Source: Oscillospiraceae bacterium
GTDB taxonomy: Bacteria; Bacillota; Clostridia; Oscillospirales; Ruminococcaceae
Direction: 5' to 3'
Assembly: GCA_014858325.1 (NCBI GenBank)
Contig: RKCM01000044.1
Location: forward strand, 1 to 14,078
DNA length: 14,078 nucleotides
Part shown: positions 13,227-14,078 of the stretch, one piece after another
Numbering within the stretch: the stretch's first letter is position 1
Layout: every line of letters starts with the position of its first letter
The notes under the pieces: model-generated
The model's database searches: none
What the model was told of the DNA's origin: nothing
Seen by the model: only the letters and a program-made list of their open reading frames with translations
Made by a program: the position numbers and the translations under genes

Positions 13227-13291
13227 CCTCTCAGTCTCGCATTCGCTCGCCCGCTCCCCGGATAGGGGAGCCAAGCCCGCCTTCCCGCGGG
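13227..13291. repeat. Palindromic intergenic element
   Basis: The sequence starting CCTCTCAGTCTCGC holds a perfect 7-bp stem-loop, GCTCCCC (13253-13259) with GGGGAGC (13265-13271), and then a 5-bp one, CCCGC with GCGGG (13276-13291). It sits directly after the EF-G stop. From memory, similar elements (CCTCTCAGTC followed by a CTCCCC/GGGGAG hairpin) are scattered between genes in Faecalibacterium-type genomes. Only one copy is in this window, so repetition is not shown here. Confidence 0.45.
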
Positions 13292-13323
13292 TGAGCCGTA
13301 GAGCAAAATAGACATTTTCCGGG

Positions 13324-13360
13324 GCCCTGCCGACAATTCCCTCTGTCGGCGGGGCTTTTT
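13324..13360 (+). terminator. Terminator of the EF-G paralogue gene
   Basis: A 12-bp stem, GCCCTGCCGACA (13324-13335) with TGTCGGCGGGGC (13344-13355), has one wobble pair and an 8-base loop, followed by five T residues. Confidence 0.93.
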
Positions 13361-13387
13361 GCGTGCGGAAAATTCACAGAGATGTGA

Positions 13388-13416
13388 TTGATTTGCGGGC
13401 CGCAATATGATAATAT
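13388..13416 (+). promoter_or_regulatory. Promoter of the Rpn-family gene
   Basis: The -35 box TTGATT (13388-13393), a 17-base spacer and TAATAT (13411-13416) lie 24 bases before the start codon. The -10 box is imperfect, and the AT-rich stretch allows other registers. Confidence 0.55.
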
Positions 13417-13440
13417 AAAAGCAGGAAAGGTGGTGGGGAT

Positions 13441-14078
13441 GTGGCAGAACTGGAAAAACAGAAGGAGCTGGACTTTGAGCGAAAGCATCAGGAAGATCTG
13501 GAGCGTATCCGCAATTTTCGGCTCATGGATGATGATTTCATGAGCAAAGTCTTCGAGGACAAGGCCTGCGCGGAGTTTTTGCTGAAGATCATTCTGGAGC
13601 GTGACGACCTGACGGTGCAGGAAGTGCATGGTCAGCACGATTTGAAGAACCTGCAGGGCCGCTCGGTGCGGCTGGATATTCTTGCGGTGGACCGCGAGAA
13701 CCGCACCTACAACGTGGAGGTCCAGCGCAGCGACCATGGGGCCGGGGCCAAGCGGGCACGGTATAACAGCAGCCTGCTGGACGCAAACCTCACGGAAAAA
13801 GGCGACAGGTACGATACGCTGAACGAGACGTATGTGATCTTCATCACCGAAAACGATGTATTGCAGGGCGGGCTGCCCATTTACCACATCAACCGCATGA
13901 TTGAAGAGATTGCAAAGCCGTTTGGCGACGAGGCGCATATCATCTATGTGAATGCGCAGATCAAAGATGAGACCGCGCTGGGGAAGCTGATGCACGATTT
14001 TTCGTGTACAGACCCGAACCAGATGAATTATCCCGTTCTGGCACAGCGGGTGCGCTATTTCAAAGAGGATACGAAAGG
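13441..14078 (+). CDS. Rpn-type PD-(D/E)XK nuclease family protein, partial
   Basis: The first 212 residues of a gene cut by the window edge, of the PD-(D/E)XK nuclease/Rpn transposase-like family (PDDEXK_2), common in many copies in gut Clostridia. The core is visible: DDDFMSKVFED near the start, then RSVRLDILAVDRENRTYNVEVQR, supplying the active-site Asp and the E-x-Q version of (D/E)xK, then AGAKRARYNSSLLDAN and TYVIFITENDV; the visible end, QRVRYFKED, is typical. The start is GTG at 13441 with AAAGGTGGTGGGG just upstream; the overlapping ATG at 13439 is in another frame, and an in-frame ATG occurs 28 codons later. The N-terminal 28 residues are charged and helical. Family members promote recA-independent recombination in E. 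coli (RpnA) and are often mobile; no terminal repeats are visible here. Confidence 0.9.
   Translation, partial: MAELEKQKELDFERKHQEDLERIRNFRLMDDDFMSKVFEDKACAEFLLKIILERDDLTVQEVHGQHDLKNLQGRSVRLDILAVDRENRTYNVEVQRSDHGAGAKRARYNSSLLDANLTEKGDRYDTLNETYVIFITENDVLQGGLPIYHINRMIEEIAKPFGDEAHIIYVNAQIKDETALGKLMHDFSCTDPNQMNYPVLAQRVRYFKEDTK

Overview
The window reads like a chromosomal segment of a fairly high-G+C Clostridia bacterium, most likely a Faecalibacterium-like member of the Oscillospiraceae/Ruminococcaceae. The grounds are the protein style, the presence of glutaminyl-tRNA synthetase, the LRR/vWA/MoxR gene triad, an ECF sigma factor with a DUF4349 anti-sigma partner, and an Rpn/PD-(D/E)XK nuclease gene. 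The assignment is inference from family resemblance; no rRNA or other marker is present to settle it.

Layout. 19-143: tRNA-Thr(GGT) and its terminator. 147-2147: glnS with its own promoter, then a 56-residue single-span membrane peptide and an intrinsic-terminator-like hairpin. 2161-6295: a tight three-gene unit (LRR/ankyrin-like protein, vWA-like DUF2201 protein, MoxR-type AAA+ ATPase) ending in a strong terminator. 6312-6496 (minus): initiator tRNA-fMet with promoter and terminator. 6548-8403 (minus): ECF sigma factor and membrane anti-sigma factor, stop/start overlapped, behind a structured leader. 8393-10116 (minus): argF with an overlapping unknown gene, a good promoter and a candidate ArgR operator. 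10106-10585 (minus): dCMP deaminase. 10586-11047: a gene-poor gap holding two convergent promoters, a 27-codon ORF with a strong ribosome binding site and an antisense transcript. 11048-13360: an EF-G paralogue with altered GTPase motifs. 13227-13291: a palindromic intergenic sequence. 13388-14078: the start of an Rpn-family nuclease gene cut by the window edge.

How the genes work together. Much of the window is housekeeping: translation (two tRNAs, GlnRS, EF-G paralogue), arginine synthesis (argF) and dTMP supply (dCMP deaminase). The LRR/vWA/MoxR unit fits the general MoxR-vWA pattern, in which an AAA+ ATPase remodels a client presented by a MIDAS-containing partner. The sigma/anti-sigma pair should answer an envelope signal.

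The most interesting part is 10625-10950. A 27-residue peptide gene on the minus strand (own promoter, ribosome binding site that can be paired off) faces a consensus plus-strand promoter whose RNA is antisense to the peptide gene's 3' end. Both transcripts would begin with the same 13 bases. This is the architecture of a type I toxin-antitoxin locus and I propose it as a candidate; the peptide's activity cannot be judged from sequence. Second is the EF-G paralogue, which has Leu in place of the catalytic His of the G3 motif.
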